13,454 bases of DNA from Gemmatimonadaceae bacterium (GTDB taxonomy: Bacteria > Gemmatimonadota > Gemmatimonadetes > Gemmatimonadales > Gemmatimonadaceae): contig JADGQU010000032.1 in the NCBI GenBank assembly GCA_017881545.1, forward strand, positions 1 to 13,454, written 5' to 3'. The translations under genes and the position numbers were made by a program. Positions 7,248 to 13,454 of this stretch are shown piece by piece. How positions within the stretch are numbered: position 1 is the first letter of the stretch; every line of letters begins with the position of its first letter. The notes beneath the pieces were generated by a model. The model was not told where the DNA came from, ran no database searches, and saw only the letters and a list, made by a program, of their open reading frames with translations.

Positions 7248-7790
7248 TCAAGCGCGAATCCGCGGAGTGGGAAAGGAGCTGTGGAAGTGCTTGCCGAAAA
7301 GACTTCGCAGGAGTGCTGCCTTTTTGGATTGCGCTCCGCCCGCGAATCCAACGCTTACCGCACCGAACAGAGTTGGCTGGATCGTCGCCCTCACGTCGAC
7401 CCCGGCACAGTCGACTGCGTATCCCCCTGGGCGGCGCACCCACGGCGCGCGTGTCTGCTTGAAGCACCGCTCGAGAATGGCAGCCGTCTCAGCGTGACTG
7501 ATTCGGAAGAGCAGCCACTCATTTCTCACCACGACCGCGACGATGATGAGGACGAGATCGAATGCGATGAATCCGGGCGGAAAGCAGCACCAGGCAACGC
7601 CCCCCATCCCATCACCGAGTGTCCGCCCTTTGAGAAGTACGGCGGCGGTGGATACGAGCACGAACGCAATGTTGACCGCGACGAGCGATCGCCCTTTCCA
7701 AAGCGTCGGCCCGGTCCGTCGTAGAATTATCAGCGCCCACACCAGCAGGATCGCGAGATATGCGGCGATCCACGGCAGGACGGGCCGCAC
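7248..7790 (-). CDS. Small membrane protein of unknown function
   Basis: 180 residues. Three hydrophobic segments are visible near residues 5-24, 35-55 and 67-90. A soluble C-terminal half rich in Arg and Lys (about 92-180) follows, ending in a Ser/Phe/Pro tail. I do not recognise the family. The gene starts with GTG whose G is also the last base of the SRPBCC stop TAG, so the two are translationally coupled. It could serve as a membrane anchor or help export or localise the product, but nothing in the sequence shows this. Hydrophobicity, tight coupling with a good neighbour gene and the lack of a better frame on the other strand support it as real. Confidence 0.72.
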   Translation of the reverse strand: MRPVLPWIAAYLAILLVWALIILRRTGPTLWKGRSLVAVNIAFVLVSTAAVLLKGRTLGDGMGGVAWCCFPPGFIAFDLVLIIVAVVVRNEWLLFRISHAETAAILERCFKQTRAPWVRRPGGYAVDCAGVDVRATIQPTLFGAVSVGFAGGAQSKKAALLRSLFGKHFHSSFPTPRIRA

Positions 7791-8224
7791 TACCCTTCGA
7801 GCACTACTTTCAAATTCTCGACGACCTTTTTCCCTTCGGCGTCATTCAGCTTCTCGAACACCGACGCTTTCATCTTGCCGAGCGCGTTGGTGGGGACCTC
7901 GTACTCGACGTTGAGGCTGAGTTTCGTTTTCGCCCCAGCGGGATCGGCTCGATACGTGAAGGTGCTCTTGGCGCCGGTCGTAGTCTTGTACGTGAACTCC
8001 TTTCCCGGAACGAAGCGGATCGTCTCGGCCTTTCCGGAGAGCTCGACACCAGCGAGGCTGTAGACCCAGTCCCAGCTCGTTCCCGGCTTCTTCACATCGC
8101 CCTTGATGTTGGTAACGGACTTGAGCGGTCCGATGAAGGCCGGGTGATTGGTGATGTCGATGATGTAATCCATCAGAGTATCGGAAGAACACTTCACTTC
8201 AACCGATTGGGCAACCTTCGACAC
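7790..8224 (-). CDS. SRPBCC-fold (polyketide cyclase/CoxG-like) protein
   Basis: 144 residues from a GTG at 8224, chosen because GGAGG lies 6 bases upstream; the longer frame to 8278 runs into the repeat element and has no ribosome binding site. The sequence has the START/SRPBCC pattern: an N-terminal strand with V-A-Q-S-V-E-V, a helix containing D-Y-I-I-D-I-T-N-H-P, then alternating strands (WDWVYSLAGVELSGKAE) and a long C-terminal amphipathic helix. Members bind hydrophobic ligands in a deep pocket, and some act as cyclases or dehydratases in polyketide pathways. As first gene of the operon, it may bind or cyclise an intermediate, but many such proteins have unrelated roles. No catalytic residue can be assigned. 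Confidence 0.8.
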   Translation of the reverse strand: MSKVAQSVEVKCSSDTLMDYIIDITNHPAFIGPLKSVTNIKGDVKKPGTSWDWVYSLAGVELSGKAETIRFVPGKEFTYKTTTGAKSTFTYRADPAGAKTKLSLNVEYEVPTNALGKMKASVFEKLNDAEGKKVVENLKVVLEG

Positions 8225-8264
8225 TTGGAACCTCCATGGGCTGAAATCTCGTTCGCGAGCCGGT

Positions 8265-8471
8265 ATCCACAAAACCAAGGCAGGGAGCCGTAAGCTATGC
8301 CGCTAAATCGCTGGGAGCCATTCGATTGGCGTTCGGAATAGACTCTTAAAAGTCCATCGCGGTGTCAATCGTAACGCACGGTCTCTTTACCTGCGAGACC
8401 ATCGCGCCAGTATGAAAGCTCCCAGCTCTTGAGCGAAGTTCGCTTAAAGCTCCCTGCCTTGGTATTCGATG
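8265..8471 (-). repeat. Inverted-repeat-ended element, copy 2 (207 bp)
   Basis: It has a perfect 15-bp terminal inverted repeat, ACCAAGGCAGGGAGC at 8274-8288 and its complement at 8449-8463. Inside lie a 9-bp inverted repeat (GCTGGGAGC 8310-8318 with GCTCCCAGC 8418-8426) and a 6-bp hairpin (GGTCTC 8380-8385 with GAGACC 8395-8400). The orientation is the same as copy 1, and the element is about 60 bases longer in the middle. It lies 23 bases after the S9 peptidase stop and about 40 bases before the first gene of the biosynthetic operon, so any operon promoter is in or next to it. A TTGACA occurs on the minus strand at 8368-8363 but lacks a convincing -10 partner. Confidence 0.82.
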
Positions 8472-8494
8472 TGCCGGCAGAAACGCCGCGATCT

Positions 8495-11206
8495 CTACTT
8501 TACAAGCTCTCCGGTAGCGATCGCCCCGTTCATCTCAGGAAGTACGGTGGACATCTTCACGACCTGCCGCGAAGCCTTGTCCACCCAGAGCGTCGTGCTC
8601 TCGCCCGTGCCGCCATCCGCGGGCGTGATCTCGACCTTCCACGCGTCGAAGCTTCCCGCCGCCACCGTCACCTTCTCGCTGCCCGCGACCTTGAGCGCAC
8701 GAAGCTTCACTTTTTGCCCCATCACATCGAAGTTGCGAAAGCTCGTCGTGTAGCCGTCGGCCAGCGGCAGCGTGGCGACTACATCGTTGGCGCCCGGGCC
8801 ATCCGCGAAGAGTGAGCCGCCCAGATCGGCGGCAATCGGCCGCTCCTGCCCGTTCACCGTCATCTTGCCGCTCGCCTTGTTGTCGGCAAACTTGATGTCG
8901 ACGACGGCCGGCCCCTGATGAATCACGCGGCTCCTGAGCAGCAGCGTTCCCTTATCGATGGTCGCGACATCACTCATCGTACCCATTGGTCCCATCACGG
9001 TCGCCTCGGTCACCTGCCACGAACCGGCCGTGTCCTTGACGGTGCGAGTGATATCCATCGGAATCGTCTGACCCTGCACCGCAATGCTCGCCTTGTACGT
9101 GGCGGTTCCCGGCATGAGCTCCACCGTTGGCTTGGGCGCGGTCGATCCAACCTCCACCTTCTTCGCCAGCACTACGGTTTTCGGGTCAACCGTCAGCTCC
9201 GCCATGCGAGCCGTGATCGCCGGAGTCATGCTCTCCTGGTAACGTCCGCCAAGATGCTTGGCCAGGAATTTCTCGGCCGATGTAAAGAGCACGAGATTGT
9301 TGATGGGCCGGGCGAAGCCGTGACCCTCGTCAGGTGCGAGGATGTACTCCACCGGGAATCCACGATCACGCAGCGCGATCACGATCTGCTCGCTCTCGGC
9401 TCTGTTCACTCTGGGATCGTTGGCGCCCTGAACCACCATGAGCGGCGCCTTGATCTTCGCGGCGGAGTTGAGCGGTGACTGTCTCTCGAGCTGCGCCTTG
9501 CCGGCCGCGGTATTCGGATTTCCCATCCGCTCGTGGAAGATGGTTCTGACCGATTCCCAGTACGGGGGAATGGAATTGAGCAGCGTGAGGAGATTCGACG
9601 GCCCTACTATAGATACGCCAGCCGCGTACACGTCCGGAGTAAAAGCGACGCCGGCAAGAGTAGCGTAGCCGCCGTAAGAGCCACCCATGATTCCGACCCG
9701 TTTCGGATCGACGGTTCCCTGCGAGACCAGGTAGCGGACGCCGTAGGTGAGGTCGTCCTGCATCTTCTGTCCCCACTCGTTGTTGCCGGCGTTGAGGAAT
9801 TTCTTGCCGTAACCGGTGGAGCTTCTGAAGTTAGGCTGAAGCACGGCGTAGCCGCGGTTGGCGAGGAACTGGGTAATCGGATCGTATCCCCAGTTGTCGC
9901 GCGCCCACGGTCCACCGTGCGGATACACGACAAGCGGAAGATTCTTCGCTGCGACGCCCACGGGAAGCGTGAGGTACGCCGGAATCGTCAGGCCGTCCGA
10001 CGACTTGTAGGTGATCGACTTCTTCGAAGCCAGCGATTCGCGCGGCAGCTTGTCGAACACCTTGTACTGGAACGTCAAATCCTTGGTGTCGCGGTTGAAC
10101 AGATACCGCTCGCCGGGCTCCTTGTCGCTGGCGGCAACGACCATCATCACACGCTCGTTGCTGGTCAGCGAAGTAGGCGTGATTTCCTTGCCGGGCAGCT
10201 TGCTCTGGAGAAGCTTGTAGTCCTTCTCCCAATCCTTGTTCTTCCAGTAGATGCGGACGCGCTCGTCGGTGTACGAGGTCGCGACCAATTCATTGGTGAC
10301 ATCAGAGAACGTGGCGCCGCCAAAGTCTACGCGATTGAGCGGATCCGACTCGACGAGCTGCTCCGTCTTTGTTGCCGGATCGAACAGGACCAGACGGGTG
10401 AGATCAGGATTCCCCTTGTTCGTCTCCATGTAGACCTTGCTGTTGTCCTTGCTGAAGCGATCAGGACCGCAGGTCTCGAAGACATTGCACGAGTAGACGT
10501 TGGTGAAGCCCGTCGGGTCGACGCGCAGGATCTCGGTGTCGCCCTTGTCGGTGCTGCGAACGGCGAGGCGAAGCGTGCCGGTGTTGTCGAACACCCAGGC
10601 CGCGATGCGCTCGGTGTTCTGCCGCATGAGCGTGCGCTCACCGGTCGAGATGCGGACGCGATAGAGATCGTGCCACGACTTGTCGCGATCGTTGAGACCG
10701 ACGTACATGATGTCGGGGTCATTTCTCGGCACCGCGTAGAGAACGGCGCGGACACCCTTGGCGGCGGTGAGATTCCGCGCGGTAGGAACGTCCTGACCGG
10801 CAGCGGGAGAAGATGCGGGATCGACAGCGTAGACGTTGTAGTTCTCGTCGCCGAGCTGGTCCTGGGCGTAGAGGATGTACTTACCGTCGCGGCTCCAGAA
10901 GTACTGGGTGACCGGGCGCTTCGTGTCGTTGGTCATGAGCTTGGCGGCGGAGTACGGATCGCCGGTGCGCTTGACCCAGACATTGCGCGTGTCCTTGTAC
11001 GGCTTGAGGAATGAGATGTAGCGGCCGTCGGGCGAGATCTGGGCACCCGAGATTTCCGGATTGCCGAAGAAGAGCTCGCGGTCGATGATCGGTGGAAGCT
11101 TGCCGTTTTGCGCCGAGGTTGTGAGGGGCGCGGCAAAGACAATGGCGATTGCAAGCGACCATGGACGAACGATCGTGCGCACGCTGCGGAAGACGGAGGA
11201 TCTCAT
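8495..11206 (-). CDS. Secreted S9 family prolyl oligopeptidase-type peptidase with C-terminal extension
   Basis: 903 residues from the ATG at 11206. The start is chosen because a clear signal peptide begins there (Arg-rich start, hydrophobic run, cleavage after T-S-A at residue 32); the 30 residues upstream in the open frame are Pro/Arg-rich and unlikely to be coding. Residues about 50-390 form a beta-propeller with SPDGRYISF and WSRDGKYILY blades. Residues about 400-655 are the alpha/beta hydrolase domain with G-G-S-Y-G-G (Ser510), G-A-N-D (Asp597) and D-E-G-H-G (His629), the complete triad. The last 240 residues lie beyond the usual end of the family and resemble a DUF3108-like beta domain. 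It probably degrades peptides in the periplasm. It precedes element copy 2 and is not clearly linked to the operon. Confidence 0.93.
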   Translation of the reverse strand: MRSSVFRSVRTIVRPWSLAIAIVFAAPLTTSAQNGKLPPIIDRELFFGNPEISGAQISPDGRYISFLKPYKDTRNVWVKRTGDPYSAAKLMTNDTKRPVTQYFWSRDGKYILYAQDQLGDENYNVYAVDPASSPAAGQDVPTARNLTAAKGVRAVLYAVPRNDPDIMYVGLNDRDKSWHDLYRVRISTGERTLMRQNTERIAAWVFDNTGTLRLAVRSTDKGDTEILRVDPTGFTNVYSCNVFETCGPDRFSKDNSKVYMETNKGNPDLTRLVLFDPATKTEQLVESDPLNRVDFGGATFSDVTNELVATSYTDERVRIYWKNKDWEKDYKLLQSKLPGKEITPTSLTSNERVMMVVAASDKEPGERYLFNRDTKDLTFQYKVFDKLPRESLASKKSITYKSSDGLTIPAYLTLPVGVAAKNLPLVVYPHGGPWARDNWGYDPITQFLANRGYAVLQPNFRSSTGYGKKFLNAGNNEWGQKMQDDLTYGVRYLVSQGTVDPKRVGIMGGSYGGYATLAGVAFTPDVYAAGVSIVGPSNLLTLLNSIPPYWESVRTIFHERMGNPNTAAGKAQLERQSPLNSAAKIKAPLMVVQGANDPRVNRAESEQIVIALRDRGFPVEYILAPDEGHGFARPINNLVLFTSAEKFLAKHLGGRYQESMTPAITARMAELTVDPKTVVLAKKVEVGSTAPKPTVELMPGTATYKASIAVQGQTIPMDITRTVKDTAGSWQVTEATVMGPMGTMSDVATIDKGTLLLRSRVIHQGPAVVDIKFADNKASGKMTVNGQERPIAADLGGSLFADGPGANDVVATLPLADGYTTSFRNFDVMGQKVKLRALKVAGSEKVTVAAGSFDAWKVEITPADGGTGESTTLWVDKASRQVVKMSTVLPEMNGAIATGELVK

Positions 11207-11482
11207 ATGCCTCTCAGAGGTCGTGATTGTGGTTTGATGGGGGCTGGAGCGCCGGGCGGGCCGGGGCGGGAGCGGGGGGCGGGGCAAAGCGAACATATCG
11301 CTCGACTAACCTAAGGCCGAGGTAAGGGCCGCACCAGCAAAATCTTGCTGCCGATACGCCACATAAAGCTCTTCCGATGCGTTAAGGCCCATTGGGGCTT
11401 GCTGCGCGCTCGGGAGGCCGTAGCATTGTCCGGAACCGGAGGATCGAAACTGGGAAGAACTGGCGAAGTACCACCGTTGCAG
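11207..11482. other. Divergent intergenic region with G-rich tract
   Basis: 276 bases separate the divergent S9 and DUF4230 genes and must hold promoters in both directions. I could not find good -35/-10 pairs. The main feature is a G-rich plus-strand tract at 11254-11284 with five or more runs of three or more G, able in principle to form a G-quadruplex. Small inverted repeats also occur (AGCGA-TCGCT near 11289-11303, AGCAA-TTGCT near 11335). Confidence 0.5.
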
Positions 11483-12076
11483 ATGCAGCCGAGGGACCGA
11501 CTAGTCGGCCCGGGCATGCTGCTCGTCGCCGCGGCATTGCTCATCCTCCTCGGCTTCGGCTATTGCGCGAGCCGGCTCGTGCCCGGCGCGTTCCTCGGTC
11601 GCAATGAGACGAACATCACGCACGATGTCGTCGTCGACCAGGTCAAGGCGGTGGCGAAGCTCGTCTCGAGCGAGGCGACCGTTCGCGACGTCATCATTTA
11701 CGAGAATACCTGGTACGGCTCGACCAAGCGCTCTCTCGTTGTGGTGACGGGACGCCTATTTGCCGGGATCGACCTGCGCGACAACCCCGACGTCATCATC
11801 GATCACGAGAGCAAGCGAATCACCATTCGCATCCCGCCCGCCAAGCTGATCGCGGTGGAGATCCGCGACATGCAGACGTACGACGAGCGCGGGGGGCTGT
11901 GGAATCCGTTCACGCGCGAGGACCGCGACGCGATTCAGCGGCAGGCGAGAGCGCAGCTAACTGCGGCGGGCGGGCAGTTGGCGCTGATCAATCACGCGAA
12001 CGAGAGCGCGATCGAATTGCTTCGCCTTCTTTTGGCGAAGGATGGTTACACGGTCGATGTCGCGCTGCGCGGCTAG
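11483..12076 (+). CDS. Membrane-anchored DUF4230-type protein
   Basis: 197 residues from the ATG at 11483. The frame is open further upstream to 11345, but the extra 46 residues look non-coding; the ATG at 11516 is another choice, and none has a clear ribosome binding site. A single hydrophobic helix at about residues 12-30 (MLLVAAALLILLGFGYCASRL) anchors the protein. The rest matches the DUF4230 pattern: V-V-V-D-Q-V-K-A-V-A-K-L-V-S, then R-L-F-A-G-I-D-L followed by a short strand-rich part and the I-R-I-P-P-A-K-L segment. The function of the family is unknown. It is probably monocistronic; the convergent gene ends 13 bases downstream. Confidence 0.75.
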   Translation: MQPRDRLVGPGMLLVAAALLILLGFGYCASRLVPGAFLGRNETNITHDVVVDQVKAVAKLVSSEATVRDVIIYENTWYGSTKRSLVVVTGRLFAGIDLRDNPDVIIDHESKRITIRIPPAKLIAVEIRDMQTYDERGGLWNPFTREDRDAIQRQARAQLTAAGGQLALINHANESAIELLRLLLAKDGYTVDVALRG

Positions 12077-12089
12077 CTGCAACTGAAGA

Positions 12090-12554
12090 CTACCTGCTGA
12101 GGGCTGTCGGCGGGTCGGCTGGGGGCTGCGGGCGGAGCATTATTTTCTTCGGCACCCTGCATATGGGACACGGCCCCATCTTCGGCTCCTTCCCATAGAT
12201 CAGCGTAACCGGGCCCAGCACTCGCGCGGTATCGGTGAGCGAAACGGTCAGCGTCATCGTCTGTCCGACGATCTGTCCCGTGAACGTGGCCGGGTGGACG
12301 ATCCCGCGATCGACTGGAAACGCGTCGACGTTGTAGGTCCCGGTGGATGCGAACCGACCATCCGCGTCGGGGCGAATTGGGCCAAGTGCATCGCCGAGTG
12401 TGCACCCGATATGCACGTGTACATCGGTGGCGCTCACAATCAACCCGGCATTGTCACCACCCCAGGTCCCGACAACTTCGGTGATGGGCGTCGATGTCGC
12501 AGTCGAGCACGCGAGAGCGGCGCTGATTGACAGGACTACAACGGTCCGCATCAT
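12090..12554 (-). CDS. Small exported protein of unknown function
   Basis: 154 residues. The N-terminus is a short export signal (MMRTVVVLSISAALAC). Cys16 follows A-L-A, which could be an imperfect lipobox or a signal peptidase I site. The mature part is beta-rich (VVGTWGGDNAGLIVS, MTLTVSLTDTARVLGPVTLIYG) and carries a C-terminal C-P-I-C pair in a Pro/Lys-rich tail. I do not recognise a family; the pattern resembles small lipocalin-like lipoproteins that begin with G-T-W. There is no Shine-Dalgarno in front, and the second ATG codon may be the real start. It is divergent from the sigma factor gene and convergent with the DUF4230 gene. Confidence 0.65.
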   Translation of the reverse strand: MMRTVVVLSISAALACSTATSTPITEVVGTWGGDNAGLIVSATDVHVHIGCTLGDALGPIRPDADGRFASTGTYNVDAFPVDRGIVHPATFTGQIVGQTMTLTVSLTDTARVLGPVTLIYGKEPKMGPCPICRVPKKIMLRPQPPADPPTALSR

Positions 12555-12675
12555 ACCGAACGCTAAGGAGGCGGAGTCAGTGGTGTCAACCAGGCCGGCA
12601 GCTACGATCCCTTGTCATATGAGATCCAGTCTCACGCCACTCATTCCCGTAGTCGCCGCAGCCGAGGAGCGTGCA

Positions 12676-13188
12676 ATGGACGATGTCGAGCTGAGAAGAC
12701 AGCTCGAGCAGGCACACCCCGACAGCTTCGGCTGGGCGATGGCCTGTTGTGGCCGCGATCGCGACGACGCCGAGGAGGTTTTGCAGACCGTGTATCTCAC
12801 AGTGCTGGATGGACGTGCGCATTACGATGGCCGGTCGACCTTCCGCACCTGGCTCTTCGGCGTGATCCGTCGGACGGCCGCCTCGGAGCGGCGCAAGGCG
12901 TGGCTGCGCGGACTGCTGCTCACGCGCGAAGCCGACGGCCTAAAGCCGCAAGCGACTGCCCCGACAGACGCGGAATCCGAGCGCGACTCGCGCCGCCATA
13001 GCTTGCGCGACGCGCTCGCTCACCTGGCCGCCCGCCAGAGCGAGGTGCTCCAGCTCGTGTTCTATCACGACATGACGGTGGACGAGGCCGCGGCTGTCAT
13101 GGTCATCTCCGCCGGCTCCGCTAGAACCCACTACTCACGTGGCAAGGCGCGACTTGCCACGCTGCTCGGCGACGCGAGGGAGCTGTGA
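12676..13188 (+). CDS. ECF-type RNA polymerase sigma factor
   Basis: 170 residues from the ATG at 12676, chosen because GAGGAG lies 6 bases upstream and the protein then begins just before sigma region 2. An alternative GTG at 12580 has AAGGAGG 8 bases upstream and would add 32 residues. Region 2 spans about residues 12-75 (DDAEEVLQTVYLTVL, then the promoter-melting segment STFRTWLFGVIRRTA). Region 4 spans about 110-165 with a helix-turn-helix (TVDEAAAVMVISAGSARTHYSRGKARL). Sigma factors of this group direct polymerase to a few stress or envelope promoters and are usually held inactive by an anti-sigma factor encoded next door, as seems the case here. Its targets are not visible; no matching promoter was identified in the window. 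Confidence 0.92.
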   Translation: MDDVELRRQLEQAHPDSFGWAMACCGRDRDDAEEVLQTVYLTVLDGRAHYDGRSTFRTWLFGVIRRTAASERRKAWLRGLLLTREADGLKPQATAPTDAESERDSRRHSLRDALAHLAARQSEVLQLVFYHDMTVDEAAAVMVISAGSARTHYSRGKARLATLLGDAREL

Positions 13189-13220
13189 TCGCAATGGCCA
13201 CGAGGGAGCTATCACAATGA
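13175..13220 (+). repeat. Tandem duplication of the start region at the sigma/anti-sigma junction
   Basis: CGAGGGAGCT occurs at 13175-13184 and again at 13201-13210, each followed by a short AT-richer stretch and CAATG (13192-13196 and 13215-13219). Each half thus contains a Shine-Dalgarno-like GGGAG and an ATG. The first half forms the end of the sigma factor gene plus the start of an eight-codon frame. Confidence 0.7.
13194..13220 (+). CDS. Eight-codon open frame (possible coupling leader)
   Basis: ATG at 13194 opens a frame encoding M-A-T-R-E-L-S-Q and a TGA. The TGA overlaps the ATG of the next gene as ATGA. GGGAG lies 13 bases upstream, further than ideal. It may couple translation of the anti-sigma gene to the sigma gene, or be a by-product of the local duplication. 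The peptide itself shows nothing. Confidence 0.3.
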   Translation: MATRELSQ

Positions 13221-13454
13221 TTGACGAGAGTGATCTTCGTCGCCGCTTCGCGCAGTTGCGTGAGGCCGATCAGGAGCGCGCACCTGGCTTCGCGAACATT
13301 TACGGGCGGGCACAGGCACGGGCGCGGGCCCGAGCGCGTCAGAGCTGGCGTGGAATGCTGCGTGTGCGGCCGCTGGTGATTGCCGCAGCGGCAGCCGTCG
13401 CGATCGCTGCGATCGGCCTCACGTATTCGCGATCAGTCTCGCCCTCCGCCGTTG
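13217..13454 (+). CDS. Putative membrane anti-sigma factor, N-terminal part (cut by right edge)
   Basis: 79 codons are visible from the ATG at 13217, with GGAG 8 bases upstream, and the frame is open at the edge. The start is charged and helical (IDESDLRRRFAQLREADQ). A run of alternating Ala/Arg follows (GRAQARARARAR), and then one hydrophobic segment at about residues 57-75 (PLVIAAAAAVAIAAIGLTY). A short cytoplasmic part followed by one membrane helix, directly after an ECF sigma gene, is typical of anti-sigma factors. No zinc-binding HxxxCxxC motif of the ZAS type is present in the visible part. The assignment rests on context and topology, not on a recognised domain. Confidence 0.6.
   Translation, partial: MIDESDLRRRFAQLREADQERAPGFANIYGRAQARARARARQSWRGMLRVRPLVIAAAAAVAIAAIGLTYSRSVSPSAV

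Larger units (their letters stand above)
1342..8224 (-). other. Putative carrier-protein-based biosynthetic gene cluster (eight genes)
   Basis: Eight minus-strand genes run from the SRPBCC gene (start 8224) to the ferritin-like/ACP fusion (stop 1342). The junctions are: 1-base overlap, 73-base gap, 1-base gap, then overlaps of 22, 17, 4 and 8 bases. The set contains an amino acid:carrier protein ligase, two carrier domains, a ketosynthase III homologue, a thioester-reductase-like SDR, a methyltransferase and two diiron proteins. These are the usual parts of a small-molecule assembly line working on thioester-bound intermediates. No phosphopantetheinyl transferase, malonyl transferase, transporter or regulator is present here, so those functions would have to come from elsewhere in the genome. 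Element copies flank the unit on both sides. The product is unknown. Confidence 0.75.

Noticed and set aside
7800..8278. Longer SRPBCC protein starting at 8278
   Set aside because: The extra 18 residues would begin inside the terminal repeat of element copy 2, without a ribosome binding site, whereas GTG at 8224 has GGAGG at 6 bases.
8340..8368. Sigma-70 promoter with TTGACA at 8368-8363 on the minus strand
   Set aside because: The -35 is perfect, but the hexamers at 16-18 bases spacing (AGAGTC, GAGTCT, AGTCTA) do not resemble a -10 box.
8265..8471. Insertion sequence or classical MITE with target-site duplication
   Set aside because: There is no transposase frame. The only flanking match is GCCGG on both sides of copy 2, which is short, not directly at the ends and absent from copy 1.
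9533..11014. Plus-strand open frame of 493 codons opposite the S9 peptidase
   Set aside because: The composition is Arg/Val/Asp-rich, typical of an antisense frame in GC-rich DNA, and the opposite strand has signal peptide, propeller and full catalytic triad.
11289..11303. AGCGA-acata-TCGCT inverted repeat as an operator or terminator
   Set aside because: The arms are five bases long, there is no T-run, and such a match is expected by chance in a region this size.
12077..12089. Bidirectional terminator between the convergent DUF4230 and exported-protein genes
   Set aside because: The gap is only 13 bases, with no stem-loop or T-run.

Overview
The window is GC-rich bacterial DNA with dense, mostly minus-strand coding. 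It holds secreted M13 and S9 peptidases, an ECF sigma factor followed by a putative membrane anti-sigma factor, and a compact biosynthetic operon. This mix suggests a soil or freshwater Gemmatimonadota-like bacterium, but that is inferred from style and not shown by any marker gene. There is no rRNA, tRNA, CRISPR array or recognisable transposase.

Layout from left to right. (1) 1-1137, minus: N-terminal part of a secreted M13 (neprilysin/PepO-type) metallopeptidase lipoprotein, cut by the window edge. (2) 1184-1329: first copy of an inverted-repeat-ended element. (3) 1342-8224, minus: eight co-directional genes, read from right to left: SRPBCC protein, small membrane protein, ketosynthase III-like enzyme, thioester-reductase-like SDR, carrier protein fused to an aminoacyl-tRNA-synthetase-like amino acid:carrier protein ligase, class I methyltransferase, acyl-ACP-desaturase-like diiron protein, and a ferritin-like diiron protein fused to an acyl carrier protein. 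(4) 8265-8471: second copy of the element, in the same orientation. (5) 8495-11206, minus: secreted S9 prolyl-oligopeptidase-type peptidase with a long C-terminal extension. (6) 11483-12076, plus: membrane-anchored DUF4230-type protein. (7) 12090-12554, minus: small exported protein. (8) 12676-13454, plus: ECF sigma factor, an eight-codon open frame, and a putative anti-sigma factor cut by the right edge.

The main item is the operon. The last six genes overlap or lie one base apart, so they are almost certainly co-translated. They carry two carrier-protein domains with phosphopantetheine serines, each fused to an enzyme. A plausible scheme, which is inference, is as follows. The synthetase-like ligase loads an amino acid onto its own carrier domain. 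The two diiron proteins oxidise a carrier-bound substrate. The ketosynthase-like enzyme condenses or transfers an acyl group, the methyltransferase decorates, and the SDR releases the product reductively. I do not recognise this combination as a described pathway. The operon is bracketed by the two element copies, so it may be an inserted or exchangeable cassette.
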